From positions 427,269-491,268 of the forward strand of contig NZ_LMUX01000009.1 in assembly GCF_009765705.1 (NCBI RefSeq): a stretch of DNA of 64,000 bases. The letters are read 5' to 3'. The position numbers and the translations under genes are program-made. Below the pieces are notes generated by a model. The model was not told the DNA's origin and ran no database searches. It worked only from the letters and a program-made list of their open reading frames with translations. This DNA is from Burkholderia sp. L27(2015) (GTDB lineage: Bacteria; Pseudomonadota; Gammaproteobacteria; Burkholderiales; Burkholderiaceae). Shown piece after piece: positions 24,673 through 34,294 of this stretch; the stretch's first letter is position 1; every line of letters begins with the position of its first letter.

Positions 24673-25830
24673 TCAACGCCCGCGTTGTGCTTCCCCAGTA
24701 GGCGTTGCGAGCATGACGTCGGCATTCGACGCCCGTGTCGCTACCGGGCGTTGCGCTTTGAACGCAGCTGCCGCGACGGCGATACCGAGCACCGCCGCGA
24801 TCGTCAATATATCGACCGACAGCGCTGCGGCAAGCGCCTGCTGATGCGTGAGGAAAGTCGGGTCAGCCGCGTGCAGCGCGACATCGGCGGCGATCGAAAG
24901 CCCCGTGCCCGAGACGAAGCAGATGAGTCCGTGCCGTCCTACCGTAACCACATGGGGCAGTGCCCGAGCCAGCGCGCCGATCCAGCCGATCCGCACGAGC
25001 TGCGCGACCAGCCACGCAATCGAAATAAAACTGACAACGCGGATCGCCGCCAAATGCTGTTTCATTTCGCCCGGCTCCGGATGCCCCTGCCCCCACAGTT
25101 TGAACGCGGCGAAAGCCAGCGCCGTCGCGAGCGCCAAGGCGCTCAGGCACCGTCCCGTGCGTGAGGCCTGGAAGGCCGCCGGAATGGGATGTTGGCGGCA
25201 CAGCATGCCGAGCACGAACATCAATTGCCAGGCCCAGGGGTTGAACGACCATCCGATCGGATCGGCGCTAGGCAGCAGGTGCGCAAGCGCGGGCGCGTAC
25301 AGCCATAGCGCGACGCTTGCCAATAGCGCTGCGAGGGGATGCTTGCGGACAAAGGGAGCCACCGCCGGCGTACATAGCGCGAACACCACGTACATCGGCA
25401 GCACGGCGGCCAGATAAGGCTGGCGACGCAGCGTGACGATATCGAATAAGGCGTGCAGGGGTGCTGCGAGCAGATCCGGTGCATCGGTGTACGGCAACGA
25501 GGCGGGGTGTATGCGCAGCGCCAACATTCCCAGGCCGGCCAGCAGCATCGCGGCTGCGGTCAGTAAATAGGCGCGGTAAATTTCGAACGCGCGCCTTAAA
25601 AAGCGGCGCGTCGCTTGCGCGGCGCTGCCACGCGCCGTCATGGCGCAATAAGCCGCAGCACTGGCGTAGCCGCCGAGGAAGACAAACACCTCGGCCGCAT
25701 CGCAGTAGGCATAGACATGAAGCGTGATGTGGGAAATGACGCTGGCGGGGATGTGGTCGAGCGCGATCACGATCAGCACCACGCCGCGTAAAAAATCGAC
25801 CTCCACCGAACGACCGGCATTGGCGTGCAT
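24673..25830 (-). CDS. OpgC-family membrane protein (glucan succinyltransferase-like)
   Basis: A 385-residue integral membrane protein with about ten helices and the OpgC hallmarks: an opening EVDFLRGVVLIVIALDHIP and FVFLGGYASAAAYCAMTARG near helix 2. OpgC adds succinyl groups to osmoregulated periplasmic glucans in Enterobacteria; many proteobacterial homologues have unknown acceptors. ATG 25830 is chosen for the GAGG five bases upstream. No opgGH genes are nearby, so the glucan role is only a family inference. Confidence 0.8.
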   Translation of the reverse strand: MHANAGRSVEVDFLRGVVLIVIALDHIPASVISHITLHVYAYCDAAEVFVFLGGYASAAAYCAMTARGSAAQATRRFLRRAFEIYRAYLLTAAAMLLAGLGMLALRIHPASLPYTDAPDLLAAPLHALFDIVTLRRQPYLAAVLPMYVVFALCTPAVAPFVRKHPLAALLASVALWLYAPALAHLLPSADPIGWSFNPWAWQLMFVLGMLCRQHPIPAAFQASRTGRCLSALALATALAFAAFKLWGQGHPEPGEMKQHLAAIRVVSFISIAWLVAQLVRIGWIGALARALPHVVTVGRHGLICFVSGTGLSIAADVALHAADPTFLTHQQALAAALSVDILTIAAVLGIAVAAAAFKAQRPVATRASNADVMLATPTGEAQRGR

Positions 25831-25910
25831 AGCGACCTCGGCTTGAATTCCTGGACGGCGCGCGAAGAGAGTCATCGGTGTGCGCGCTGCGCACCGTACC
25901 AGCGGTGGCC

Positions 25911-26252
25911 TCAAAGATCGGCGAGCGCGGGGTTCATCTCGAGATGCAGGGTGACGAGCCATTTATTTGGGCACTCGGGGGCAAGCGCCCAAGGGGCATT
26001 GCCGCCCGTGTCCGCTTTGATCAAGCCCTCTTGCTTGGCGTGCGCGTAAGCGCGGCGCGCATCGGCCTGTATCCAGATGCCGGCGGCCATCGAGGTGATG
26101 AAGCTGAAGAGCGTGATGATGTGCGTGCTGACGTCAGGATCGATAGCGCGTGCACCCCAGCCAAACAAGGCCGTAAGGATTTGATTGGTCACCACGGCGA
26201 CGACGATGATTTTCGTCACGCCACGCAGCCACATAGAGGTTTTGATATTCAT
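25911..26252 (-). CDS. Hypothetical small membrane protein
   Basis: A 113-residue protein with two predicted helices, at about 10-30 (VTKIIVVAVVTNQILTALFG) and about 40-60 (IITLFSFITSMAAGIWIQA), followed by a soluble C-terminal half containing a charged ADARRAYAHAKQEGLIK segment. I choose ATG 26252 for the GGAAA upstream. I do not recognise a family. It lies between opgC (80 bp) and mgtC (150 bp) on the same strand. Confidence 0.6.
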   Translation of the reverse strand: MNIKTSMWLRGVTKIIVVAVVTNQILTALFGWGARAIDPDVSTHIITLFSFITSMAAGIWIQADARRAYAHAKQEGLIKADTGGNAPWALAPECPNKWLVTLHLEMNPALADL

Positions 26253-26402
26253 TGCCGATTTCCACACTCGTATTCGGGCTGTGTGGGCTGACAATAGCCC
26301 ACGACCCGACCTGTGGAGTGTAGATATCGGCGTGTAAGAATCGCGTAAAAATGCCTGCGGCGGGCGTAAATTTTGCGGTGCAGTGGAGGGCGTCCGAGAG
26401 CC

Positions 26403-27110
26403 TCAATCGGTTACCAGTTCCAGCGGCTTTGCCACCCAACTCACCGCGCTCACGCCTTTTTCCAGGCTGATGCGGCTGGTCAGTTGTTCGAGCTTGGCCT
26501 GATCCTTCGGGTGTAGGCGCAGCTCGGCCAGGACTTCCAGCGCGCCGGGTGTACCGGCGAGATCCTCGCTTTTCAGCGAGCGAAACGAGAGCGGGAAGGC
26601 ATGCGTCGAATTGGTCAATAGCGTACGTACGTGCACTTCGTCCTCGGCGCGACAGACCACGCGTATCGTGTAGTCGACCGCGATCTCGGCGGTTGAGACA
26701 GGCGTGGTGTTCAGATAGCGGCTCAAATCCCTAAGCACCGTATTGGCAGCCAGCACGATAGCCGTGCCCATGATGGCCGGCCCGAAATGCCCCGTGCCGC
26801 ACAGTACGCCGACCGCAGCCGAGCACCACAGCGTGGCGGCCGTATTGATGCCTTGCAACGAACCCTGGTCGCGCATGATGACGCCGCCGCCCAAAAAACC
26901 GACACCCGACACCACATAGGCCGCGATCTGCGTCATGCCTTGCGTCGCGTTGTCGGACAACGCGCCCAGTGTGACGAACAGGCACGCGCCCACCGCCACG
27001 AGCGTGACAGTGCGCAAGCCCGCGGCGCGCTGTCGCACTTGCCGTTCGATGCCTATGGCCACGCCCAAGCCAAAGGCAATGGCTAGACGAATGACGTAAT
27101 CTGGAATCAT
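26403..27110 (-). CDS. MgtC/SapB-family membrane protein
   Basis: A 235-residue protein. The N-terminal half (1-140) has four to five helices with MgtC motifs: FGLGVAIGIERQ, the RTVTLVAVGACLF helix, VVSGVGFLGGGVIMRDQ and ATLWCSAAVGVLCG. The C-terminal half is a soluble ACT-like domain as in Salmonella MgtC. MgtC homologues support growth at low magnesium and virulence by restraining the F1Fo ATPase; the role here is a family inference. ATG 27110 is chosen because residues before it come from the tandem repeat upstream and do not match the family. Confidence 0.87.
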   Translation of the reverse strand: MIPDYVIRLAIAFGLGVAIGIERQVRQRAAGLRTVTLVAVGACLFVTLGALSDNATQGMTQIAAYVVSGVGFLGGGVIMRDQGSLQGINTAATLWCSAAVGVLCGTGHFGPAIMGTAIVLAANTVLRDLSRYLNTTPVSTAEIAVDYTIRVVCRAEDEVHVRTLLTNSTHAFPLSFRSLKSEDLAGTPGALEVLAELRLHPKDQAKLEQLTSRISLEKGVSAVSWVAKPLELVTD

Positions 27111-27176
27111 GGCGCTGACTGTTGCATGTTCTTTCGGTCGTTGTTGTGGTTTCGGTCGGCGTTGTTCGGCTGTGCC

Positions 27177-27280
27177 GAAATTCGCCGGGTTCGGCCGACG
27201 CCAAAATTCGACGGGTTCGGCCGCCGCCAAAATTCGACGGGTTCGGCCGCCGCCAAAATTCGACGGGTTCGGCCGCCGCC
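27177..27280. repeat. Four tandem copies of a 26-bp repeat
   Basis: Units at 27177-27202 (degenerate), 27203-27228, 27229-27254 and 27255-27280. The last three are identical and contain the core AATTCGACGGGTTCGGCCGC. Because 26 is not a multiple of three, each copy shifts frame, so the array is not coding. It lies just upstream of mgtC (minus strand) and of the diguanylate cyclase (plus strand) and could vary in copy number by slippage. Confidence 0.85.
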
Positions 27281-27399
27281 GAACAGCGTAGTTGTTTTAT
27301 ATGACAACTTGACAGGCGCCGTGGACTTTTCGCTTTCCTGTTATCTCGTTATTAAGCTAACCTTTGTGGCAACAGCCACAGCGCTATACCCACGCCCGC

Positions 27400-28962
27400 A
27401 TGGTCAATCCCGCGCCACCCATTCCTGAAGAATCGGCTGTGAAGCCGACCTTGAAGCGCCGAGGCGTACTGTCGCCGCGCGCGATTATCCGAGGTGGCGT
27501 GTGCGTGGCGCTATTCATGGCGGGCTTGTGCGCGTTCGTCCTATACCAAAGTCGACTCGACAGTTTCGAGCGGGGGCAGGAAGCTGCCCGCAATGTAGGT
27601 ACGTTGATCGAGCGCGACATCAGCCGTAATTTCGAACTGTATGCGCTGTCACTCGATGCGGTAAAGGACGGTCTGAGCCGACCCGATGTACGGGCGCTCC
27701 CACTCGCGGTGCAACGCCAGATACTGTTCGACCGGGTCGCCACGGCAAAATACCTCGGTTCGCTGCTGGTGCTCGACAAAGCGGGCAATGTGATTATGGA
27801 TGCGGGCAGTGTCGTGCCGCGGCATGGCAATTTTGCCGACCGCGATTACTTCACCATTCAGCGCGACAATCCGCAGCAGGGTCTCTACGTGAGTCGGCCG
27901 TACCGCTCCAGGTTACGTGACAGCGAGCCGAGCATCGCGTTGAGCCAGCGCTTGTCAGGGCCTGACGGTTCCTTTGCCGGTATCGTTTTCATCGCAGTGA
28001 ACTTGCGGTATTTCCAGGATCTCTTCGCCGGCCTTGCGTTCGGCGAGCGCGGCACCATCACGTTGATGAACCTCGACGGCGCCGTGGTGTCGCGTATGCC
28101 CTCGCGGGCCAACGACCTAGGACGAACGCTCAAAGGAACGGACCCCTATGCTCGGATCATAGCCAGCGACAGCGGTTCTTTCGAGGTGACCGCCGTCTCG
28201 GACGGCGTTGACCGCCTGTACGTATTCAGAAAAATCCCGGGCCTGCCGCTTTACATCGACGTGGGCGTCTCACTTGCGGATATGTACGCGAGCTGGTGGA
28301 AACGTGCACTGTGGATCGGCATCCCGGTCATCGTGTTCTCGATCGTGTTCGTGATCCTGTCGATATTTTTCGCGATCCAAATGAAGCGGCGCTTATTCGC
28401 CGAGCAAACGCTCGAGCTGCTTGCCAAGACCGACGGCCTGACCGGCCTGAACAATCGGCGCACGCTCGATGACATCCTGGAGCTGGAATGGCGCGAAGCG
28501 GTTCGTTCGAAGCGCGATCTGTCGGTGATCTTCGTCGACATCGATCGATTCAAGGCCTACAACGACACGTACGGGCATCAAGCCGGCGACGACGCGTTAG
28601 TCGCGGTCGCGAACTGCATCAACGAATCGCTGGTACGTCCGGGCGATCGCGCGGCCCGCTACGGCGGAGAAGAGTTCGTGGTGCTGCTGCCCGATACTTC
28701 GGTGGCCGCCGCCCAGGTCGTGGCCGAGGCGATGCGGCGCGCGGTGAGCGAGCGGGCGATCGAACATGCACTGAGCGAATTCGGCCGCGTCACGATCAGC
28801 ATCGGCATTGCCACCTGGCCGGTCGGCTCGCCGCTGGGCTGTAAATCGCTGATCAACGCGGCGGACGAAGCGCTATACCAGGCCAAGGCGACCGGTCGCA
28901 ACCGCGTGGCGATCTATCGCTGGCCCGATCTCGAAGTCGGTGTCGCGCTGGTCGTTGATTAG
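27400..28962 (+). CDS. Diguanylate cyclase with extracytoplasmic PDC (dCACHE) sensor
   Basis: A 520-residue membrane protein: a first helix (about 30-50), a periplasmic double-CACHE sensor domain (about 55-290), a second helix (about 300-325) and a cytoplasmic GGDEF domain (about 345-510). The active site reads GGEEF and a product-inhibition I-site RPGD lies at the right distance, so c-di-GMP synthesis with feedback control is expected. ATG 27400 is used; a GTG at 27364 is possible. It is a close paralogue of the protein at 51887, sharing the SYPYRSRL/RPYRSRL and VFRKI segments. Confidence 0.9.
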   Translation: MVNPAPPIPEESAVKPTLKRRGVLSPRAIIRGGVCVALFMAGLCAFVLYQSRLDSFERGQEAARNVGTLIERDISRNFELYALSLDAVKDGLSRPDVRALPLAVQRQILFDRVATAKYLGSLLVLDKAGNVIMDAGSVVPRHGNFADRDYFTIQRDNPQQGLYVSRPYRSRLRDSEPSIALSQRLSGPDGSFAGIVFIAVNLRYFQDLFAGLAFGERGTITLMNLDGAVVSRMPSRANDLGRTLKGTDPYARIIASDSGSFEVTAVSDGVDRLYVFRKIPGLPLYIDVGVSLADMYASWWKRALWIGIPVIVFSIVFVILSIFFAIQMKRRLFAEQTLELLAKTDGLTGLNNRRTLDDILELEWREAVRSKRDLSVIFVDIDRFKAYNDTYGHQAGDDALVAVANCINESLVRPGDRAARYGGEEFVVLLPDTSVAAAQVVAEAMRRAVSERAIEHALSEFGRVTISIGIATWPVGSPLGCKSLINAADEALYQAKATGRNRVAIYRWPDLEVGVALVVD

Positions 28963-29027
28963 ATATGTCGATTAGACGTGGCGATACTCGTACACCTCCG
29001 ACACGTTACCTAACTGGATCTTCTACG

Positions 29028-29720
29028 ATGAAAACGATAGGCCTGATCGGCGGCATGAGCTGGGAGTCCTCGGCCGAATACTATAAATTGCTGAACCAGG
29101 GCATGAAGGCGCGTTTGGGCGGTCACAACAATGCAATAAGCCTCATGGTCACCGTCAATTTTGCCGAAATCGAGCACCTGCAGCACGAAGCCCAATGGGA
29201 TGCGCTCGCCGAGCGCATGCTGCGTGCCGCGCAGCAGCTCGCTGCAGGCGGAGCCGAGCTGATCGTCCTGTGTACCAACACGATGCATAAGGTTGCCGAT
29301 GCGATAGAGCGCGATGTTGCGGTGCCTTTTCTGCATATCGCCGATCCGACCGGCGACGCGATCAAGCGCCGCAAGCTCGCACGCGTGGGCCTGTTGGGTA
29401 CGCGGTTCACGATGGAGCAGGATTTTTATCGGCACAGGCTGACGCAACGGCATGGCATCGACGTCGTGATCCCGCCGCCGGCACAGCGTGACGAAGTGCA
29501 TCGCATCATCTACGAAGAACTGTGTCATGGCGTGATCCTGCCGCGCTCGAAACAAACCTATATCGAGGTGATCGACGGTTTGCGCGAGCAGGGCGCCGAG
29601 GGCATCATACTGGGCTGCACCGAGATCATGCTGTTGATCGGCCAGGCGGATACGGCGTTACCGGTGTTCGATACCACTGCCTTGCATGCGCAGGCGGCGA
29701 TCGATCTGGCGCTCGCTTGA
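29028..29720 (+). CDS. Aspartate/glutamate racemase family protein (YgeA-like)
   Basis: A 230-residue PLP-independent amino acid racemase with the two catalytic cysteines of the family in LCTNTMHK and ILGCTEIMLL, and the opening KTIGLIGGMSWESSAEYY. YgeA-type enzymes have broad specificity. ATG 29028 begins the family match; an upstream in-frame ATG adds a non-homologous leader. It stands after the diguanylate cyclase (65 bp) and before the hut-type operon, on the opposite strand to it. Confidence 0.85.
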   Translation: MKTIGLIGGMSWESSAEYYKLLNQGMKARLGGHNNAISLMVTVNFAEIEHLQHEAQWDALAERMLRAAQQLAAGGAELIVLCTNTMHKVADAIERDVAVPFLHIADPTGDAIKRRKLARVGLLGTRFTMEQDFYRHRLTQRHGIDVVIPPPAQRDEVHRIIYEELCHGVILPRSKQTYIEVIDGLREQGAEGIILGCTEIMLLIGQADTALPVFDTTALHAQAAIDLALA

Positions 29721-29746
29721 AGAGACCTTTGCTGGGCTCGACCAGG

Positions 29747-29817
29747 CTCAAGCAGCAGGCTCATGCAGCGGCCTCAAGCAGCAGGCTCATGCAGTGGCCT
29801 CAAGCAGCGAGCTCAGG
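29747..29817. repeat. 26-bp direct repeat (two full copies and one partial)
   Basis: Units begin at 29747, 29773 and 29799, each starting CTCAAGCAGC. The first two differ at one base over 26 bp and the third is truncated. The array lies in the convergent gap after the racemase gene and before the end of the HutG gene. It is rich in AGCAGGCTC words and shows no terminator hairpin. Confidence 0.7.
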
Positions 29818-29856
29818 TAGGTCGGCTGCTTGACTGCCGCCCTGGCGAGCAGCGCC

Positions 29857-30654
29857 TTAATGCGGCTGCCACGCAATAAACTGCGTCAGCAGATTTTCCA
29901 GTGTCGCCTGCAGCGGGCGGGCCAATTGCTCATCGTAGGTGTAGGGCGCCGTTTCCATCATATAGCTGCGTTGCGCCAGTTCGAGTTGGATCGCATGCAC
30001 ACCGCGCTGCGGGGCGCCGTAGGCGCGTGTGATGTAACCGCCTTTGAACCGTCCGTTCAATACCGCCGGTTGTCCGGGCGCCGAGCGGCCAACCTGCGCA
30101 AGCAATGCTTCGGCAATTGCGCTATCGCAAGCGGCGCCGCTCGCCGTGCCGAAATTAAATACCGGCAACTCCCCATCGAATAAACGCGGCACATGCGAGC
30201 GGATCGAATGCGCATCCCACAGGCGCACGACGCCGTGCGTCTGTTGCAAGCGTGCGAGCTCCTCCTGTAATGCCGCATGGTAAGGCCGCCAGTAAAGCTC
30301 CAGGCGGCGCGCCACTTCGGCGGCGTCGGGGTGCAAGCCTTCGCGGTAAAGCGGCACGCCGTCGAACGTGGTGTCCGGGCACAAACCTGTGGTGTTCTGG
30401 CCTGGATACAGGCTGGTATTGTCGGGCGGCCGGTTCAGGTCGACCAGGTAGCGTGAATAGCGTGGCTGCAAAATGGACGCGCCGAGGTGCCGTGCAAATT
30501 CATAAAGCCGTTCGATATGCCAGTCCGTATCGTCGACCTGCAAGGCCACGTCCGTCATGGTGCCTCTCACGGATTCCGGCAATTCGGTGCCGGTATGCGG
30601 CATCGATACGAGCAGCGGCGCGGTGCCGCGCTGCAAAGTAAAACTCGGTTGCAT
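29857..30654 (-). CDS. hutG: N-formylglutamate deformylase
   Basis: A 265-residue zinc-dependent amidohydrolase of the FGase family: SMPHTGTELPESVR near the N-terminus, YSRYLVDLNRPPDN in the middle, LWDAHSIRSHVPRLFDG and NGRFKGGYITRAYG later. It hydrolyses N-formyl-L-glutamate to formate and glutamate, the last step of the five-step histidine pathway. It starts 11 bp after the HutF gene and is the last gene of the operon that begins with the substrate-binding protein at 35047. Confidence 0.92.
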   Translation of the reverse strand: MQPSFTLQRGTAPLLVSMPHTGTELPESVRGTMTDVALQVDDTDWHIERLYEFARHLGASILQPRYSRYLVDLNRPPDNTSLYPGQNTTGLCPDTTFDGVPLYREGLHPDAAEVARRLELYWRPYHAALQEELARLQQTHGVVRLWDAHSIRSHVPRLFDGELPVFNFGTASGAACDSAIAEALLAQVGRSAPGQPAVLNGRFKGGYITRAYGAPQRGVHAIQLELAQRSYMMETAPYTYDEQLARPLQATLENLLTQFIAWQPH

Positions 30655-30665
30655 GACTGCCCTCG

Positions 30666-32075
30666 TTAGGAAAGTAATTCGCCAAGCGCTGCGCGATAGT
30701 CGCGCAGCGCGTCGGCTTCGCCTGCGTGTACGCCGTCAGAAACCCACTGGCGGCCGCCGACAAAAACGTCGCGAACCGGGTTGCCGCCGTGTTCGCAAAA
30801 GATTAGGCCCGATAGCAATTGTGCGCTGGCTCGATCGAACAGGTCGGCGTGATCGGCATCGAGCACCAGGAAATCGGCGCGATGACCTGGCCGTAGCCCG
30901 TCCACCGGCCGACCGCTTGCGCTGGCACCGCCTGTCAGCGCCGCTTGATAAAGGCGGTCAGCCACCGCCGGTGCGGCTTGCGTTGCCAGCGCATTGCGGC
31001 TGCGGTGCAGCAAGCGCTGACCGTATTCGAGCAAGCGTAATTCGGTGCGCGGACACACGCTGACATGGCTATCCGAGCCGATGCCCCATGCGCCTTGAGC
31101 CGCGAGGTAGCGACGCGCGTCGAACAAGCCATCGCCCAGGTTGGCTTCCGTGGTGGGACATAAGCCGACGATCGCGCCGCTCGCCGCGAGCCTATCGTAT
31201 TCGGCAGGCGTCATATGGGTGGCGTGAACGAGGCACCAGCGCGAGTCGACCGGTTGATGATCGAGCAGCCAATCGACCGGGCGCGCACCCCAAGCGGCAA
31301 TGCACTCGTCGACTTCCTGAACTTGCTCGGCGATGTGGATGTGCAGCGGGGCGAGTGGGTCGTCGTGGTGCAGGCCGAGCCGCAACGTGTCCAACGCATC
31401 GGGCGATACCGCGCGCAGCGAGTGCGGCGCGGCCCCGTAGCGCAGGTTGGCGTTTTGCGGATGGCTGTGGCGCAAGCGCTGCAGCATCGCGAGGATCGCG
31501 TCCGGTGAGTTGATGAAGCGAGCCTGGCGCGTGAGTGGCGGCTGTTCACCGAAGCCGCTGAATTGGTAAAGCACCGGCAGCAGCGTTAAACCGATGCCGC
31601 TTTCAGTGGCGCCGGCGATGATGCGTTCGGCATGCTCGGCCGGATTGGCATACGGTTGAGCGTCGAGCGCATGGTGCAAATAATGGAATTCGCACACGGA
31701 CGTATAGCCGGCCTTGAGCATCTCGATGTAGAGATGGCGGCTGATTGCCTGCAGATGGTGCGGCTGTAGCCGCGCGGCAAAGCCATACATCAGCTTGCGC
31801 CAGCTCCAGAACGAATCGCTCGGATCTTCCAGGATTTCGGTGCGCCCGGCCATGGCGCGTTGGAATGCATGCGAGTGCAGATTGGGCATGCCCGGTATGA
31901 CCGGACCGCGCGCCCGGCGTAGTGTGCCCGCGCTTTGGCCACCCACGGCTTCGGTTAGTTCGCCTGTGGCGTCCCAGCGCAGCACCACGTCGTCGCACCA
32001 GCCTTGCGGTAGCAAGGCGCGGGGAGCGAAGAGGGCATGCGAATCGGCGTTGGCGTCTGTGTGGCGATCACTCAT
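30666..32075 (-). CDS. hutF: Formimidoylglutamate deiminase
   Basis: A 469-residue amidohydrolase-superfamily enzyme converting N-formimino-L-glutamate to N-formyl-L-glutamate and ammonia. The metal site NLHSHAFQRAM, the substrate-facing LHIHIAEQVQEVDE segment and the late SDSHVSVCPRTELRLLEYGQRL motif are typical of HutF. It overlaps HutD by 8 bp and precedes HutG, so the pair completes formiminoglutamate breakdown. The earlier pathway genes hutH, hutU and hutI are not in the window. Confidence 0.92.
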   Translation of the reverse strand: MSDRHTDANADSHALFAPRALLPQGWCDDVVLRWDATGELTEAVGGQSAGTLRRARGPVIPGMPNLHSHAFQRAMAGRTEILEDPSDSFWSWRKLMYGFAARLQPHHLQAISRHLYIEMLKAGYTSVCEFHYLHHALDAQPYANPAEHAERIIAGATESGIGLTLLPVLYQFSGFGEQPPLTRQARFINSPDAILAMLQRLRHSHPQNANLRYGAAPHSLRAVSPDALDTLRLGLHHDDPLAPLHIHIAEQVQEVDECIAAWGARPVDWLLDHQPVDSRWCLVHATHMTPAEYDRLAASGAIVGLCPTTEANLGDGLFDARRYLAAQGAWGIGSDSHVSVCPRTELRLLEYGQRLLHRSRNALATQAAPAVADRLYQAALTGGASASGRPVDGLRPGHRADFLVLDADHADLFDRASAQLLSGLIFCEHGGNPVRDVFVGGRQWVSDGVHAGEADALRDYRAALGELLS

Positions 32076-32799
32076 ACTTTAGTTGGATGCGTACCAGGAG
32101 AACCAGCGCATCGTCTTGCTGCCCTATGCAACGCAGGTACGGGCCCGGTTCCGTCAACTGAGCGCTATCGCCAGTGTTCAATATATGCATTTCGCCGCCG
32201 GCATAGAGCGCCGTAGCGCCGCGTACGACATAGAGCAACGTCGCATCGGGCGGCAACCATTGCGACGCGGTGCCTCGGCAAGTGGTGACTGAACCGCTCG
32301 CGTCGTCGCGCCTGACCATGAGATTGAAGTCGCGCGTGGGGCCGTCGGTGAGCTTGGCATGCACTTGGGCCTCGCCCGGGAACGCGAACGGCACGCCGAT
32401 TTCGACGAGCGCTTGTTCACGCCTTTCATGGGCATGCTCGCTGGCATATGCATTGGTATATACGCCGGCATGTTCACCGGTGCGTTCGCCGCCCCGTTCA
32501 TGAGTACGTTCATGAGCACGTTCGTCGGGATGGCCATCGGCACGGTCATCGAAACGCAAGGTCAGGCCAGCGCCGTCGAGCAGCGCGATCTGCCGGTCGA
32601 TCCCGGGGAAGGTCGAAAACGCGCCATCGGCATGCACGTCGGCAACACTGACACGCCAAATGAAATCGGCGAAGTTGCTATGCGGTGGAAACGCAGCCAG
32701 CTCGCGAGTGACGCCGCCGCCGTTTTTCCAGGGCGTCGCATGCAAGTCCGCGCTGCGTCGGATACGCACCGGGGTAGGAGAAGAAGGTAGCTCGATCAT
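32068..32799 (-). CDS. hutD: HutD-family cupin protein with a His/Glu/Arg-rich insertion
   Basis: A 243-residue bicupin-like protein of the HutD family, thought to modulate histidine utilisation, perhaps by sensing or limiting urocanate or formiminoglutamate. [42 protein letters not shown] and [12 protein letters not shown] match the family. Residues about 88-129 form a low-complexity insertion of HER and EHAH words between two core strands; its DNA is made of short GTTCATGAG-like repeats. The gene overlaps the ATPase gene by 4 bp and HutF by 8 bp. Confidence 0.85.
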   Translation of the reverse strand: MIELPSSPTPVRIRRSADLHATPWKNGGGVTRELAAFPPHSNFADFIWRVSVADVHADGAFSTFPGIDRQIALLDGAGLTLRFDDRADGHPDERAHERTHERGGERTGEHAGVYTNAYASEHAHERREQALVEIGVPFAFPGEAQVHAKLTDGPTRDFNLMVRRDDASGSVTTCRGTASQWLPPDATLLYVVRGATALYAGGEMHILNTGDSAQLTEPGPYLRCIGQQDDALVLLVRIQLKYE

Positions 32800-33590
32800 G
32801 AAACAACGCTCTGCCGTGATAACACGGCTTGTAGAAAACTACGGGTACGGGTTTCGCGCGGCGCCGAGAAAATCTGCGACGGCGGGCCCATTTCGATAAT
32901 ACGGCCATGATCCATGACGACGACCGTATCGGCAACCTCCTGGGCAAAATTCATTTCGTGCGTGACGATCAACATGGTCATGCCTTCGGCGGCAAGCGTC
33001 TGCATCACTTGCAGCACTTCGCCGACCAACTCCGGATCGAGCGCCGAGGTCGGCTCGTCGAACAACATCAGTTGCGGGTGCATCGCCAGCGCACGAGCGA
33101 TCGCCACACGTTGCTTTTGTCCGCCCGATAGGGTGCCGGGGTAGACATCGGCCTTATGCTCCAAGCCCACTTTTTGCAACAGCGCGCGCGCTTCGTCTTC
33201 GGCCTGGCGTGCCGTGAGCTTGAGCAGCGAGCGCGGCGCCAGCGTGATGTTGTCGAGCACGGTCAAGTGCGGAAACAGGTTGAAGGACTGGAACACCATG
33301 CCGACATCGGTGCGCAACTGGTTGAGCTCCGTGTCGCCTATCATGCGGCCGTGCTCGACCAGACTGTGGCCACAGATCCGAATGGTACCTGCTTCGGCCG
33401 TCTCCAGGCCATTCAGGCAGCGCAGGAACGTGCTCTTGCCCGAGCCGCTCGGCCCGATGATCACGACGACCTGCGAAGGCTGTACCGAGAAATCGATGCC
33501 GTGCAAAACCTGCACGGCGCCGAATGATTTGGCCAGCCCCCGCACTTCAACAATGCCCGCGACGATACCCTCGACCATAGGTTCGCTCAT
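32796..33590 (-). CDS. Polar amino acid ABC transporter ATPase (GlnQ/HisP-like)
   Basis: A 264-residue ABC ATPase with Walker [10 protein letters not shown]-loop [11 protein letters not shown], signature [15 protein letters not shown], Walker [13 protein letters not shown] and the H-loop [12 protein letters not shown]. The EMNFA wording is characteristic of the polar amino acid uptake family. It overlaps the permease gene by one base and HutD by four, so transport and catabolism are translationally linked. Confidence 0.92.
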   Translation of the reverse strand: MSEPMVEGIVAGIVEVRGLAKSFGAVQVLHGIDFSVQPSQVVVIIGPSGSGKSTFLRCLNGLETAEAGTIRICGHSLVEHGRMIGDTELNQLRTDVGMVFQSFNLFPHLTVLDNITLAPRSLLKLTARQAEDEARALLQKVGLEHKADVYPGTLSGGQKQRVAIARALAMHPQLMLFDEPTSALDPELVGEVLQVMQTLAAEGMTMLIVTHEMNFAQEVADTVVVMDHGRIIEMGPPSQIFSAPRETRTRSFLQAVLSRQSVVS

Positions 33591-34255
33591 CAGACTCTCC
33601 CGTTGGCACGCAGCGAGCGTTCGGTGCGGCGCAGAACAAAACTGGTCGCGCTGGTCAGGATCAGATAGATAAAGGCAATCACAAGATAGGTTTCCAGCGA
33701 ACGGTACGACACGCTGATGATTTTCTCACCTTCGTGCATCACATCGTCGATGGTCAGCAGCGAGACCAGCGCCGAGTTCTTGATCAGCGCAATAAATTCG
33801 TTGCCCAGCGGCGGAATCATACGCACGAACGCTTGCGGCAAGATGACTTTGCGCATCGCGAGCTGGTACGGCATGCCCAGCGAGCGCGCCGCTTCCATCT
33901 GGCCGGCGTCGATCGACTGGATCGAGCCGCGCACGATTTCCGAAATGTAGGCGCCGCTATAGATCCCCAGGCCCAGTACGCCGCATAAAAAAGCCGGCAG
34001 CAAAATGCCGAATTGCGGCAAACCGAAAAACAGCAGGAATAGCTGGACCAGCAGCGGCGTGCCGCGGATAAACGTCAGATAGGCCGTGCAGATTCCGAAG
34101 ATCACGCGCCGCTGCGGTTTGAGCCGGCCGATGCCGACCAGTAGCCCCAGCACACAGCCCAGGCCGAGGGCCGAAGCGGTCACTTCGATGGTGATCAGGG
34201 CGCCGGTCGCCAGCGACTGCCAGCTTTGCCAAACGGGCGTGAAATCCAGGGTCAT
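33590..34255 (-). CDS. Polar amino acid ABC transporter permease
   Basis: A 221-residue inner-membrane permease of the His/Glu/Gln/Arg/opine (HEQRO) family with about five helices, the [14 protein letters not shown] opening and the cytoplasmic EAA-like loop ([25 protein letters not shown], about 145-170). Only one permease is present, so it probably works as a homodimer. It lies between the binding protein (39 bp) and the ATPase. Confidence 0.91.
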   Translation of the reverse strand: MTLDFTPVWQSWQSLATGALITIEVTASALGLGCVLGLLVGIGRLKPQRRVIFGICTAYLTFIRGTPLLVQLFLLFFGLPQFGILLPAFLCGVLGLGIYSGAYISEIVRGSIQSIDAGQMEAARSLGMPYQLAMRKVILPQAFVRMIPPLGNEFIALIKNSALVSLLTIDDVMHEGEKIISVSYRSLETYLVIAFIYLILTSATSFVLRRTERSLRANGRV

Positions 34256-34294
34256 GACCTACTCCTTGCCGCTCGCGTTATGCAGTAGATCGAG

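Noticed and set aside
27177-27280. Possible CRISPR array
   Set aside because: Units are contiguous 26-bp tandem repeats with no spacers and no cas genes nearby.
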